NCBI RefSeq assembly: GCF_047276495.1
Contig: NZ_CP178543.1
Location: 5,394,001 to 5,458,000, forward strand
Direction: 5' to 3'
Length of the DNA: 64,000 nucleotides
Source of the DNA: Capilliphycus salinus
GTDB taxonomy: Bacteria; Cyanobacteriota; Cyanobacteriia; Cyanobacteriales; Microcoleaceae
In this document: piece after piece, positions 23,991-33,769 of the stretch
Numbering within the stretch: the stretch's first letter is position 1
Layout: each line of letters opens with the position of its first letter
The notes under the pieces: generated by a model
Seen by the model: only the letters and a program-made list of their open reading frames with translations
Told to the model about the DNA's origin: nothing
Database searches by the model: none
Translations under genes and position numbers: made by a program

Positions 23991-25910
23991 TTAATTAGCA
24001 ATCCGATTGTCAAAAATAGATGGATTTTCCATAAAGATTGCTGTTCCTTCTTGTAAGGCGGCGATCGCATAGGTTGCTTGATGAATATCCATCGGTTTAG
24101 CAAACAAATATCCCTGTCCAAATTCGCAGCCTAACGCTCGCAATTGTTGCCATTGTTCAAAAGTTTCAATCCCTTCTGCAACCACCTCCATACCTAAATT
24201 ATCAGCCAAAGCGATAATTGCGCGAACAATTGCATCATCTTTTTGTCCGAGATGCTGGACAAAAGTGCGATCTATTTTTAAACTATCAAGGGGTAATTCT
24301 TGCAGGTGACTTAAGCAAGAATAACCCGTCCCAAAATCATCAATACACAATTGCAACCCTATCTTTTTAGCTTGATCCAGAACTCGCGACGCTTTCACCT
24401 GATTGGAGATCAAGCAACTTTCGGTAATTTCTAGCTTTAAACCCGTTCGATCTAGATGTTTTTCTATCAGAAGTTGTTCCAGTTTAACAAATAGATTATC
24501 TTGGGATAATTGCAGGGGTGATAAATTAATATGAAGCACCAAATTTAAACAGGAGGGAAATTGTTCTTGCCAGTCTCGCCACTGATTAATTGCCGAGTGT
24601 AAAATCCAGTCTCCCAACTCATAAATTAAACCGGTTTCTTCTGCAATGGGAATAAAAAGTCCTGGTGAAACAACTCCCCGAATTGGATGTTGCCAACGCA
24701 CTAACGCTTCAAACCCGACAAGTTCTCCCGTTGTCAAAGAAACAATGGGTTGATAATACAAGCAAAATTCTTTATTTTTGATTGCTTTTCTAAGCTCTTG
24801 TTCAAGTTCTAAGCGCAACGCCGCTTGCTGTTGCAAATCGGTTGTTAGAACTCGATAACAGCCTCTTCCGGCTCGTTTTGCACTATACATCGCCAAATCT
24901 GCATCTCGCAAGACTTCAGCGGCATCTTTATATCCAAAAGAACTGTGAGTAATTCCAATACTGGCATTAATATAATATTGATAATCTTCCCATTCCAAAG
25001 GTAACTTAAACTGTTCTAAAATCCTTTCTGCTAAGGCACTAGCTTTTTCAATATAGCAAATATTTTCTAATATAATTAAAAATTAATCCCCACCCAAACG
25101 CACCACAGAACCGAAAGTTTTAGCACAAGTTTTCAACAACCGTTGAGCAACTTGATTGAGCAAACCATCTCCAACAATATGCCCCATGCTATCATTAATC
25201 ACTTTAAAATGATCGAGATCGATATACATCACCCCAAAATGAAAGCTACAATCAACCTGCGAACGCTTAATCAAATTCTCTAATCTAAACATAAACCAAT
25301 TCCGATTCGGGAGTCCCGTTAAGCTATCATGGCAAGCCATGTATTCTAATTCTTGCTTGCGTGATAATAAATCTCTGTGGGTTTTTTGAAGCTGTGTTAA
25401 CGTGATTTCTAGCTCTTTTGTGCGTTCTTGAACTTGCCGTTCTAACTGTTGATTCAGTTGAGAAAGAGCCATTTCAGCTTTCGTGCGTTCAATAACTTCT
25501 TGTTTAAGTTTTTGAGTGGTTTGATAGAGTTTTAAATGCTGTTGAAGGCGAGCGATCACTTCATCGTGACTGAAGGGTTTGGTAATATAATCAACCGCCC
25601 CCAATTGTAATCCTTTCAGTTTATCGACCGTTTCCGATAATGCCGTCATAAAAATCACCGGAATTTCTGTTAATTTTGAATCCGACTTTAACTGAGAACA
25701 AACTTCAAACCCGTCCATTCCCGGCATCATTACATCCAATAAAATTAAATCCGGCGGATCGCGTTTAATTTTGGCGATCGCACTTTCTCCATCTTGAGCA
25801 ATCCGCACATCATAACCAATACTATCCAGAATATTAAACAATAAGCCCAAATTTTGGGAATTATCATCTACTATAATAATTTTAGTGGGGGAACAGGAAA
25901 TTTTATTCAT
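23991..25910 (-). pseudogene. REC-GGDEF-EAL protein interrupted by TAA at the GGDEF glutamate
   Basis: From the ATG at 25910 (MNKISCSPTK) the order is a receiver domain (D59 in LILLDVMMPG), a coiled coil, a GGDEF domain and an EAL domain. At 25083-25085 the frame reads ...RLGGD-stop-FLIILEN: the codon for the catalytic glutamate is TAA instead of GAA, a single change. Beyond it the same frame is open to 23991 and encodes the rest of GGDEF and a complete EAL phosphodiesterase domain with GFEALVRW, ITES, IDDFGTGYS, LKIDRTF and VVAEGIET. As it stands, translation gives a 275-residue receiver/half-GGDEF protein; an internal ATG at 24998 could start the EAL part. The ATG overlaps the end of the upstream kinase gene by 8 bases, implying coupling. 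A sequencing error is the main alternative. Confidence 0.88.
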
Positions 25911-28900
25911 GTTTTTTACTCCGATAGTTTTCGAGAAGTTGACAGATTTCTTTTTCTTGAAACTGATTCGCAAGTTCTAGCAAAGCCTCCGCAAAAGAAG
26001 CATAACTCGCATCAATTTGTTTGAGATTTAAAGCCTGTTCTTTAATTTGTTTTATTTTTCCATCTAAAGCCAACTCATATAAATTTTCGAGTAACAGATC
26101 GTCGATATTAGCGGAGAAGTCCTCGGCTAATTTTTTTTGATGCTTTACGGCCGATAGTGACTCTTTTTCTTCTGCATAAATCCATTGTATTTTAAGTAAA
26201 TTATCTAACTTTTTGAGCAGTACATTACTGTCAATCGGTTTGACCAAAAAAGCATCGCATCCGGCTTCAAAACAAAAGGCTTGATCGGTAAGAAAACCGC
26301 TAGCCGAAGCGACAATAAGCTTAACCTTTTCATAAGCTGGATCTTGACGAATTATAGAGATCATTTCTACCCCACCCATCTCAGGCATAACAAGATCAAC
26401 AATGACCACATCTAAATCTGGATGGAGTAATTTCATTTTCTCTAAGCCTATTTTACCATTTTTTGCAATTTCGACTTGAAAGCCAATTGATGACAGAAAC
26501 TCTTGCAAAAAAAGACAATTTTCTAATCGATCATCAACCACCAATACTTGAGGTGATTCTCCCTTAATTCCAATAATTCTTTTAGATACTTTACTGGATT
26601 CCTCGGGCCGTTCCACTTCCGGTACAATGGGCAACTGAAGATCAAATCTAAATAGACTTCCCTGATTATATTTGCTCTCGACTTCTAGTTTACTACCCAT
26701 CATCTCTAAAAGTTTTTGAGTAATTGTTAAACCCAGACCCGTTCCTTCTGATTGTTTGTACGCTTCCAGACCTTGTTCAAAGGGCTGAAATAAACGTTCA
26801 AGACTTTCAGAAGGAATACCAATTCCTGTATCTTGAACTTTAAACCTTAGTGTAACAGATTGAGTAGAATCCGTAAAAGGGGAGATGGCCTCTACCGCAA
26901 ACATCACTTCACCTGTATCGGTAAATTTAACCGCATTACTTAAGAGATTTAGCAATATTTGTCGGAGTCTTTTTTTATCAAACAAACAGTATACATCGGA
27001 GATTTTTAGATCGATTAAATATTTCCATTTTAATCCTTTCCCTTCGGCTTTCGGATGAAAAATCGCGGCGATTTCGTCTAAAAAACTCTCGATTCTGACA
27101 GCAGTCGGATGCAATTCCATTTTTTTAGCTTCAATTTTTGCCAAATCTAAAATATCATTAATTAAATCGAGTAAATGTTCCCCACATTTATAAATAACGT
27201 CCAAACTTTGTTGTTGTCGCTCCGTTAGTGTAGGATCGCGTTGGAGAATTTGAGTGTAACCTAAAACCCCATTAAGCGGTGTTCGCAATTCGTGACTCAT
27301 CTGTGCCAAAAATGTACTTTTAGCTTGGTTCGCCGCATCCGCCGCCGCTTTCGCTTCTTTTAAAGCTTGGTTCGTAGTTTCTAAAGCCGCCGTGCGAATT
27401 TTTACCCGTTCTTCCAGGCGTTGGTTCAACTCCCGAACATCCTGTTCAATCCGTCGTCGCTGAACCGTTAGCGCCAGTTGATCTCCCAAAGAACAAATTA
27501 ACTCAATTAAACTTTGATCTCGATAACGACATTCCCGACAATAGAAAACAAAAATAGCAACAATTTGACTTTCCAACTGAATCGGAATCGCCAAAGCGGT
27601 TTTGAGTTGAACCAACTCCGCCAATTCTCTCCGCAAATAAACCGAATCAACCTGTTTTGATAAAGGCGCTAACCATTGAGGTTTTTTACTCGCCCACACT
27701 TTTCCAGGTAGTCCTTCATTCAGTTTAAATTTGATTTGAAGACTTCCAAAGAAAAACGGTTCAAAATCCGAACTGTTACTGTAGAAATGAGAACAAAGTT
27801 CTAGAGATTGGATTTTTTCATCCGGTATCCAAGCTTCTGCAAAATCCCAATGAATCGATTCACAGATAAACGATAAGGCAATTTCTAACGCCGAATCCAA
27901 ATCCTCAGCCGCCGTCATCGCTTGATTAATTTCATATAATAACCGTTGCTTTTCTTCATTTCGTTTGCGTTCGGTGACATCAATTCCTATTCCCCAAGTC
28001 GCCCAACCCGGAACCGGATAAACATCGGATATATTCGTCCAACTAATCGTTTTTACACTGCCATCTTTTGCCCTTAAATTCCATTCCCAATCATAATAAT
28101 AATTCCCTCTCGCTTGCCAAGCTTCGCTCATCTGTTGGCGGTAATTTTCATCGGGATATAACAACTTCATCGCCTTAGAATTACCAATCATTTCCGCTGC
28201 GGTATATCCCGTAATTTTTTCACAGGCTTTGTTCCAAGCAATAATATTCCCCCGCTCATCAAAAGCATCCAACATCACCGTCATATTTTCTAAAACTCGA
28301 CGCAACCGTTCTTCACTTTCGCGAAGCTTTTCTTCGTCCCGTTTTCGTTTTGTAATATCTTGACCAATGGCAATAATATTACCGTCGGAAAGATAAGTAT
28401 TCATCCAAGTTTGTTCGGTAATTCGTCCGTCCCTCACCCGAATTTTCATATCGACCCAACTTCCAGTTTCTGCTTGCACCTTTTTCCGAATATCTTGAAA
28501 GTATTCTGGGTCAGGAAAAGCATCAGCCCAGATATCAAACTGACCGATTTCTTCAAATTTGTAGCCCGAAACTTTTTCCCATTCTTGGTTAACCCAAATA
28601 AAATTATTCTGACTATCCATTAGGGCGATCATCACCGGAATATTATCCAAAATCGTTTCCAGTAATTCCTTTTGTTCTTTCAACTTCATTTCGGCTTCTT
28701 TTTCTTCGGTAATCTCATAGTTAATTCCGATCATTTTTACAGCCTGACCCGCTTCATTATACTGAATTAAAGCATCCGCTTTAATGTAGTGAATTGAGCC
28801 ATCAGGATGCACAATCCGAAACTCTGTATCGTATTCCTTCTCCCCTCGCAAAGCTTGTTGAGAAAGGGAATAAGCCCGCTCTTGATCCTCGGGATATATC

Positions 28901-30903
28901 GCTTTTTGCCACGCTTCATAAACACCATCAAACTCTAACGGTTCAATACCATAAAGTTGATACATCCGCTCATCCCAAGTTAAAATATTATTGACAACAT
29001 CCCATTCCCAAATTGCAATTTCACCCGATTTAAGCGCTAATTGCAAGCGTTCCGAAAGTTTACTTAATTCTTCTTCTGCTTGTTTGCGATCGGTGGTATC
29101 AGTCGCAATTCCAACACTACGATAAACCTCTCCTTGTTCGTTATAAAGCGGAAACGCCTTCGACGAAATCCAACGCACTTTTCCTGTTGGTTGAATGATC
29201 CGATATTCGATTTCTAATTCACCGGAATTCATAAACGGGTTGAGTTTCTCTAAAACCCGTTCGCGATCGTCGGGATGTACCGCATCAAACCAAGCATCAT
29301 GTCTTTGATAAACTTCTTGACAACTATACCCCCAAACTTTTTCGTATGCGGGGTTAACATAAAGCATTTGAGGCGGATGTAGAGAACGCACAAAAAATAC
29401 ATCTCCAACATTTTCTGCAATTTGGCGAAACTTTTCCTCACTTTCCCGTCGAGCTTGACGAATTCGCAGGGTGTTAATTCCATAAGCTAAATCCGAAGCT
29501 AATTCTTGAAGTAACGGAATTTCGGCTTCGTCAAAATTTTCTTTTTCCACAGATTCTAATACCAAAACCCCAAAAACATCTTGATGTATGAATAAGGAAT
29601 TCTCTTTTCCCCCGATATAACCGATCCGATTGTGTTCGTTTGTCCCCAACAGGGGAAAATTCCCAACATAATAGCTTTCCAAATGAGTAGAGTCTCTGGT
29701 ACAAGGCTGACACAAAGCAATATTATAGACCCCTGTTTGTAAGACTGTTGCTGTCGATTTATTCGTCGCTTTTAGTATACTTTGACAATCGACAACATTC
29801 AACAAATCCTCAACACTACCATTGGCAACCCAACAGAGGGTTTCGCTATCCGGTTGCACAAACCCCACTCGTACCCGTTTAAAACGGCCCATTTTAACGA
29901 GAATCTGGCAAATTTCGTTTAAAAGTTCTTGTTCTGTTGTTGCTCGCACTAAAGCTTGGTTGCACTCGCTCAGGGTCAGCAGCGAGCGGTTAAGCTGTTG
30001 GATATCGTTCAGTTGTCGGGTTCTCCCTTGGAGTAAATACACCATCAACCCCAACAACGCCGAAATTAATAATCCCCCGCACAAAATCACCGTCGGAAGA
30101 TAAGAATAATGTTCTAGTAGAATTTTTGAACTCGGGATGATTTCAACTCCCCAGGATGCTCCGGCAATATTTACCGAAAATCTCTGAGTATAGGCGAGTT
30201 GATCGGAAGAAATTAGCTTATACTGTTGGGATGAATTGATTGGGTAAAGTTGATCTTCTCCTGCTGTCAGGTAAATGTCATAATTATGCACTTTAGCAAG
30301 TTCTTTGAGCAAATCATTAAATAAAGTATCAACATCAACCAACGCCACTAACCACCCTTGAAATTCTTGCTCTTTTATTAAGGGAACATAGATAACTAAT
30401 CCTTCGTTTAATTCTTGATTAAAGTAGTTTAATTCCACCCGATCGCTTATTTGAGTTTGCTGAAACACTTGAGACTGAGTGATTATCCGGTTTTGAGAGC
30501 GTTTGATCTCCTGATGTAAGCGAGTAATATTCTGAGTTTCGATAGTGGGAATCACCCATTGCACCCGTGACTCCGGATTAATGCGTCCGAGAGCGAGGAT
30601 CTGCGGATAAGAGTCTAAATAGCTGTAAGTCTCTGTTTGCCAAAGATCTTCGGCTTGTTTGCGATCGAGCATCCAACGATTTCCCATCCGTTCGAGAGTC
30701 GATATTTTATTTTTTAATCGATTTGTAAAAGCCACTTTTATGGCTTGGGTGTCTGATTGGATTAACTCCTCTAAGTAATTGCGATCGCGAATCTTAACTT
30801 GTTGGGCTAAAACAATGGCAACCCCGAAATTTAAGCCCACTAACACTGATAACCAATAGGAATTTAACCCGAATTGTTTGATTTTATGAAATAAAAAAAA
30901 CAT
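25903..30903 (-). CDS. Giant CHASE-multi-PAS/GAF hybrid histidine kinase
   Basis: This 1666-residue sensor begins with a membrane helix (about 14-34), an extracytoplasmic CHASE domain (about 45-265, including PQILALGRINPESRVQWV) and a second helix (about 270-295). Then follow a GAF domain (about 305-480), four PAS domains starting near 490, 620, 750 and 870, and a second GAF (about 990-1170). The kinase core has H box FLAQMSHELRTPLNG (about 1200), N box ILLNLLSNAVKFT, and G2 GTGLGLTI. A receiver domain (D near 1501 in VIVDLVMPEMGG) and a helical C-terminal tail complete it. It is the first gene of a minus-strand operon leading to two c-di-GMP genes. The many sensor domains suggest integration of several signals; the ligands are unknown. 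Confidence 0.93.
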   Translation of the reverse strand: MFFLFHKIKQFGLNSYWLSVLVGLNFGVAIVLAQQVKIRDRNYLEELIQSDTQAIKVAFTNRLKNKISTLERMGNRWMLDRKQAEDLWQTETYSYLDSYPQILALGRINPESRVQWVIPTIETQNITRLHQEIKRSQNRIITQSQVFQQTQISDRVELNYFNQELNEGLVIYVPLIKEQEFQGWLVALVDVDTLFNDLLKELAKVHNYDIYLTAGEDQLYPINSSQQYKLISSDQLAYTQRFSVNIAGASWGVEIIPSSKILLEHYSYLPTVILCGGLLISALLGLMVYLLQGRTRQLNDIQQLNRSLLTLSECNQALVRATTEQELLNEICQILVKMGRFKRVRVGFVQPDSETLCWVANGSVEDLLNVVDCQSILKATNKSTATVLQTGVYNIALCQPCTRDSTHLESYYVGNFPLLGTNEHNRIGYIGGKENSLFIHQDVFGVLVLESVEKENFDEAEIPLLQELASDLAYGINTLRIRQARRESEEKFRQIAENVGDVFFVRSLHPPQMLYVNPAYEKVWGYSCQEVYQRHDAWFDAVHPDDRERVLEKLNPFMNSGELEIEYRIIQPTGKVRWISSKAFPLYNEQGEVYRSVGIATDTTDRKQAEEELSKLSERLQLALKSGEIAIWEWDVVNNILTWDERMYQLYGIEPLEFDGVYEAWQKAIYPEDQERAYSLSQQALRGEKEYDTEFRIVHPDGSIHYIKADALIQYNEAGQAVKMIGINYEITEEKEAEMKLKEQKELLETILDNIPVMIALMDSQNNFIWVNQEWEKVSGYKFEEIGQFDIWADAFPDPEYFQDIRKKVQAETGSWVDMKIRVRDGRITEQTWMNTYLSDGNIIAIGQDITKRKRDEEKLRESEERLRRVLENMTVMLDAFDERGNIIAWNKACEKITGYTAAEMIGNSKAMKLLYPDENYRQQMSEAWQARGNYYYDWEWNLRAKDGSVKTISWTNISDVYPVPGWATWGIGIDVTERKRNEEKQRLLYEINQAMTAAEDLDSALEIALSFICESIHWDFAEAWIPDEKIQSLELCSHFYSNSSDFEPFFFGSLQIKFKLNEGLPGKVWASKKPQWLAPLSKQVDSVYLRRELAELVQLKTALAIPIQLESQIVAIFVFYCRECRYRDQSLIELICSLGDQLALTVQRRRIEQDVRELNQRLEERVKIRTAALETTNQALKEAKAAADAANQAKSTFLAQMSHELRTPLNGVLGYTQILQRDPTLTERQQQSLDVIYKCGEHLLDLINDILDLAKIEAKKMELHPTAVRIESFLDEIAAIFHPKAEGKGLKWKYLIDLKISDVYCLFDKKRLRQILLNLLSNAVKFTDTGEVMFAVEAISPFTDSTQSVTLRFKVQDTGIGIPSESLERLFQPFEQGLEAYKQSEGTGLGLTITQKLLEMMGSKLEVESKYNQGSLFRFDLQLPIVPEVERPEESSKVSKRIIGIKGESPQVLVVDDRLENCLFLQEFLSSIGFQVEIAKNGKIGLEKMKLLHPDLDVVIVDLVMPEMGGVEMISIIRQDPAYEKVKLIVASASGFLTDQAFCFEAGCDAFLVKPIDSNVLLKKLDNLLKIQWIYAEEKESLSAVKHQKKLAEDFSANIDDLLLENLYELALDGKIKQIKEQALNLKQIDASYASFAEALLELANQFQEKEICQLLENYRSKKHE

Positions 30904-31747
30904 AGCATTAGTAGAACCTTTTACTTGGTTAAATTTAAGATTTTGATGAATACACAGGTACGGTTATAATAAAAATTATTGAATCCAGAAAAAAAAATTT
31001 AAGTTTACAATTTTTATTAAAATTTCATAGAAGTTGTTTGACCGCTCAATCTACTGTTCAAGTTTTATGTCTATGATATGTTAAATTGTTGGGCATGAGG
31101 TTAAGAAACAATTATCTTAATTAATCTCAACCGGGACTTTTATGTATAAAAGTATACATTTTGTCGGCGTTCAAAACCAACTTCTAGATTAAATCCTCTC
31201 AGAGGGGAAATAATTTATAAGTTGACTTTATCAAAAATCCAAGAAATTAGAAGAAACTTCTTTCAAAGTACCTTCTAGTTTAAAAAATAATTTTATTTAC
31301 ATCAAGGATATTTTTCACTTCTCAATCCAGGTTGAAATGTGAAAAAGTTGGGTCAATCTTGAGAATTTAGAAGTTAGAAGTTAAGAATTGGGAGTCAGGA
31401 ATTGGGAGGACCGGAGTCGGGAGGAAAGAAGTCGTGAGGTCAGAAGTCAGAAGTTCAGGAGTTCAGGAGGAAAGAATTACCTGTTGCCTATTGCCCTTTC
31501 CCCTTCCCCCTTCCCCTTTCCCTTTCCCCTTCCCCCTTTCCCCTTTCCCCTTCCCCCTTTCCCCTTCCCCTTTCCCCTTCCCCCTATAGCAGCCTATTGC
31601 CTACTCCCTTCAGTTTGCATAAGTCCAACCTGTTGAGACGTATGTATCGATGGATGGATCTAAATGCTCCGAAGTGCAAGGCTTCAATGCACTCTCCGAA
31701 CAACGGTAGGGTGTATTTTTTTTTGCCAAGCGGGTATGGTGACTGAT
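30904..31747. other. Intergenic region upstream of the giant kinase operon
   Basis: About 840 bases without a supported gene. The part next to the kinase is AT-rich and presumably holds its promoter. It includes the 15-mer AAAAGTATACATTTT (31148-31162), which also occurs upstream of the amine oxidase gene (20735-20749). From about 31365 the DNA becomes purine-rich (repeats of AGAAGT and GGGAGTCAGGAATT), then a long pyrimidine tract, then unique sequence up to the pyruvate kinase stop. Confidence 0.5.
31494..31586. repeat. Polypyrimidine tract of CCCTTT/CCCCTT units
   Basis: About 93 bases consist only of C and T, in variants of TTCCCCTTTCCCC. The strand asymmetry is complete, and the sequence could adopt an H-DNA-like triplex under supercoiling. 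The purine-rich stretch before it (31365-31475) has the opposite bias. An ORF of 82 codons across it is low-complexity and not a gene. Confidence 0.75.
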
Positions 31748-33496
31748 TTACCCTCCGGTTGCCCCAGAATAAACACAACCCCGCTGCATATCCAAAGTTA
31801 AAATAGCCCCATTGCGAATCACATCCGTTGCATTCTTCACCCCAATAATCACCGGAATACCCAAACGCAAACCAATCACCGCAGCATGAGACGTTAAACT
31901 ATCAACTTCGGTAACAATACCCGAAGCCTTGCGAATCACCTCAACAAAATCCGCATTCGTTTGAGGAACAACCAAAATATCACCCGGATTAAAATCCTTC
32001 AGTTCCAAAGCCTCCCTTGCCACTCTCGCCCGTCCGGTCACAGAACCCTGACCCACAGCCGTTCCCTTGCCCAACAAAGCATTGACAACTTCCACTTTCA
32101 CCAAATCCGTCGAACCCGGAACCCCTTGCAGCGTTCCCGCCGTCGTCACCACCAAATCCCCATCAGAAAGTAAATAATTTTCTCGGGCAACATTCACCGC
32201 CGACTGAAACGTTTGATCCGTCGAAGACAAATCTAAGACCAATAACGGCTTCACCCCCCAAACCAAACTCAACTGTCTTGCCACCTCCACATGGGGCGTA
32301 ACCGCTAAAATCGGGGTGGAAGGGCGAAACTTAGAAACATTGCGGGCCGTTGCCCCGGTTTTGGTTAACGTCATAATTGCCCCCGCATCCAGTTGTTGGG
32401 CAATTTGAGCCACCGCCGCCGATATAGCATTGGGAATTGAGCGTCCGGTATCGGCTACCGTCGAAATATTGCGAGTAATCCCCTCTTTTTCAATCCGGGC
32501 GGCAATTCGAGCCATTGTAGCCACCGCTTCCACCGGATATTTACCCACCGCCGTTTCGTTAGACAGCATCACCGCATCGGTACCATCTAAAATTGCGTTG
32601 GCAACATCAGAAATTTCCGCCCTCGTCGGTCGCGGGTTGCCCACCATACTGTCTAACATTTGAGTCGCCGTAATCACCGGAATTCCCATGCGGTTCGCCG
32701 TCACAATTAACCGCTTCTGTAAAATCGGAACATCTTCGGCCGGCAGTTCCACCCCTAAATCTCCCCGGGCGACCATCACGCCGTTACAGAGGGTGAGGAT
32801 TTCCTCCATTTGTTCGATCGCTTCGTGCTTCTCAATTTTGGCAATAACCGGAACATTTTTACCCGCACTGGCGATCAGTTCTTTGATTTCCAAAACATCT
32901 TGGGGATTTCTCACAAAAGACAGGGCGACCCAATCCACCCCTTGATCGAGGCCGAACGTCAAATCCTTGCGATCTTTGTCCGTTAGGGCTTTAATCGACA
33001 AATAAACCCCCGGAAAGTTAACCCCTTTGCTATTAGAAAGCGGCCCGCCAACGACGACCCGACAGTGGAGTTCTTTGGCTTTGCGATCAACCTTTTCGAC
33101 CTTCATTTCTACTTTGCCATCATCGAGCAAAATATTTGCACCTTCTGGCACTTCGTCCGCCAGGGGTTCGTAGGTGACGGACGAGATTTCTTGCGTTCCC
33201 GGTAACAGACGACTGGTCAGGATAAAGGGATCGTCTCGTTTGAGGATAATTGAACCGTTTTCAAATTTTCCCAAACGAATTTTCGGGCCTTGAAGATCCT
33301 GTAAAATGCCAACGGGTTTATTGAGTTCAAAGGAAATTTGCCGAATCATTCGGATACTGCGTTGGTGATCGTCGTGGGTGCCGTGAGAAAAGTTCAGTCG
33401 CAAGGTGGTTGCACCTGCTTCGATCAACGCACGTAAAACATCCGGCTGGGCGGTTGCCGGGCCAATGGTAGCAACAATTTTGGTTCGGTGCATCAT
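31748..33496 (-). CDS. pyk: Pyruvate kinase with extra C-terminal PEP-utilising domain
   Basis: The enzyme converts phosphoenolpyruvate and ADP to pyruvate and ATP, the last step of glycolysis. Key features are RTKIVATIGPA at the start, LRLNFSHG, LQDLQGPKIRLG, PVIAKIEKHEAIEQM with the catalytic lysine, MVARGDLGVELP, and VITATQMLDSM. At 582 residues it is about 100 longer than the E. coli enzyme. The extra C-terminal part has the PEP-mobile-domain motif LTSHAAVIGLRLGIPVI, a variant common in cyanobacteria and Bacillus. The two ATGs at 33496 and 33493 are equivalent starts. The region in front is packed with short repeats, so its promoter is not obvious. Confidence 0.97.
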   Translation of the reverse strand: MMHRTKIVATIGPATAQPDVLRALIEAGATTLRLNFSHGTHDDHQRSIRMIRQISFELNKPVGILQDLQGPKIRLGKFENGSIILKRDDPFILTSRLLPGTQEISSVTYEPLADEVPEGANILLDDGKVEMKVEKVDRKAKELHCRVVVGGPLSNSKGVNFPGVYLSIKALTDKDRKDLTFGLDQGVDWVALSFVRNPQDVLEIKELIASAGKNVPVIAKIEKHEAIEQMEEILTLCNGVMVARGDLGVELPAEDVPILQKRLIVTANRMGIPVITATQMLDSMVGNPRPTRAEISDVANAILDGTDAVMLSNETAVGKYPVEAVATMARIAARIEKEGITRNISTVADTGRSIPNAISAAVAQIAQQLDAGAIMTLTKTGATARNVSKFRPSTPILAVTPHVEVARQLSLVWGVKPLLVLDLSSTDQTFQSAVNVARENYLLSDGDLVVTTAGTLQGVPGSTDLVKVEVVNALLGKGTAVGQGSVTGRARVAREALELKDFNPGDILVVPQTNADFVEVIRKASGIVTEVDSLTSHAAVIGLRLGIPVIIGVKNATDVIRNGAILTLDMQRGCVYSGATGG

Positions 33497-33502
33497 TACA
33501 GT

Positions 33503-33769
33503 GAACAGTTATCAGTGATCAGTTACCAGTGTTTTCAGTTTACAGTCACCAGTTACCAGTTATCAGTTATCAGTGTTTACAGTTAACAGTTATCAGTTAT
33601 CACCTGACCAGTGTTTACAGTTTACAGTTACCAGTTACCAGTTATCAGTTTTCTTGGTACTGGTCAAGTGTTCCCTGTCCCCTATTCCCTGTTCACTGTC
33701 TACTGTTCACTGTCTACTGTTCACTGTTCGCTGGTGACTGGTGACTGGTCACTGTTCACTGTCTACTGG
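33503..33769. repeat. STRR-type repeat region between pyk and the COP23 gene
   Basis: Nearly the whole interval consists of 7-base units such as CAGTTAT, CAGTTAC, CAGTGTT and CACTGTC in irregular order, continuing up to the COP23 stop codon. No gene is present. Since pyk must be transcribed from here, its promoter lies within or beside the repeats. Confidence 0.75.

Noticed and set aside
31388..31636. 82-codon ORF across the purine/pyrimidine tract
   Set aside because: Its protein is a run of Pro, Phe and Ser made by the C/T tract; no domain and no ribosome-binding site.
33503..33769. CRISPR array in the repeat region
   Set aside because: Units are 7 bases, degenerate and contiguous, with no unique spacers of constant length and no cas genes.
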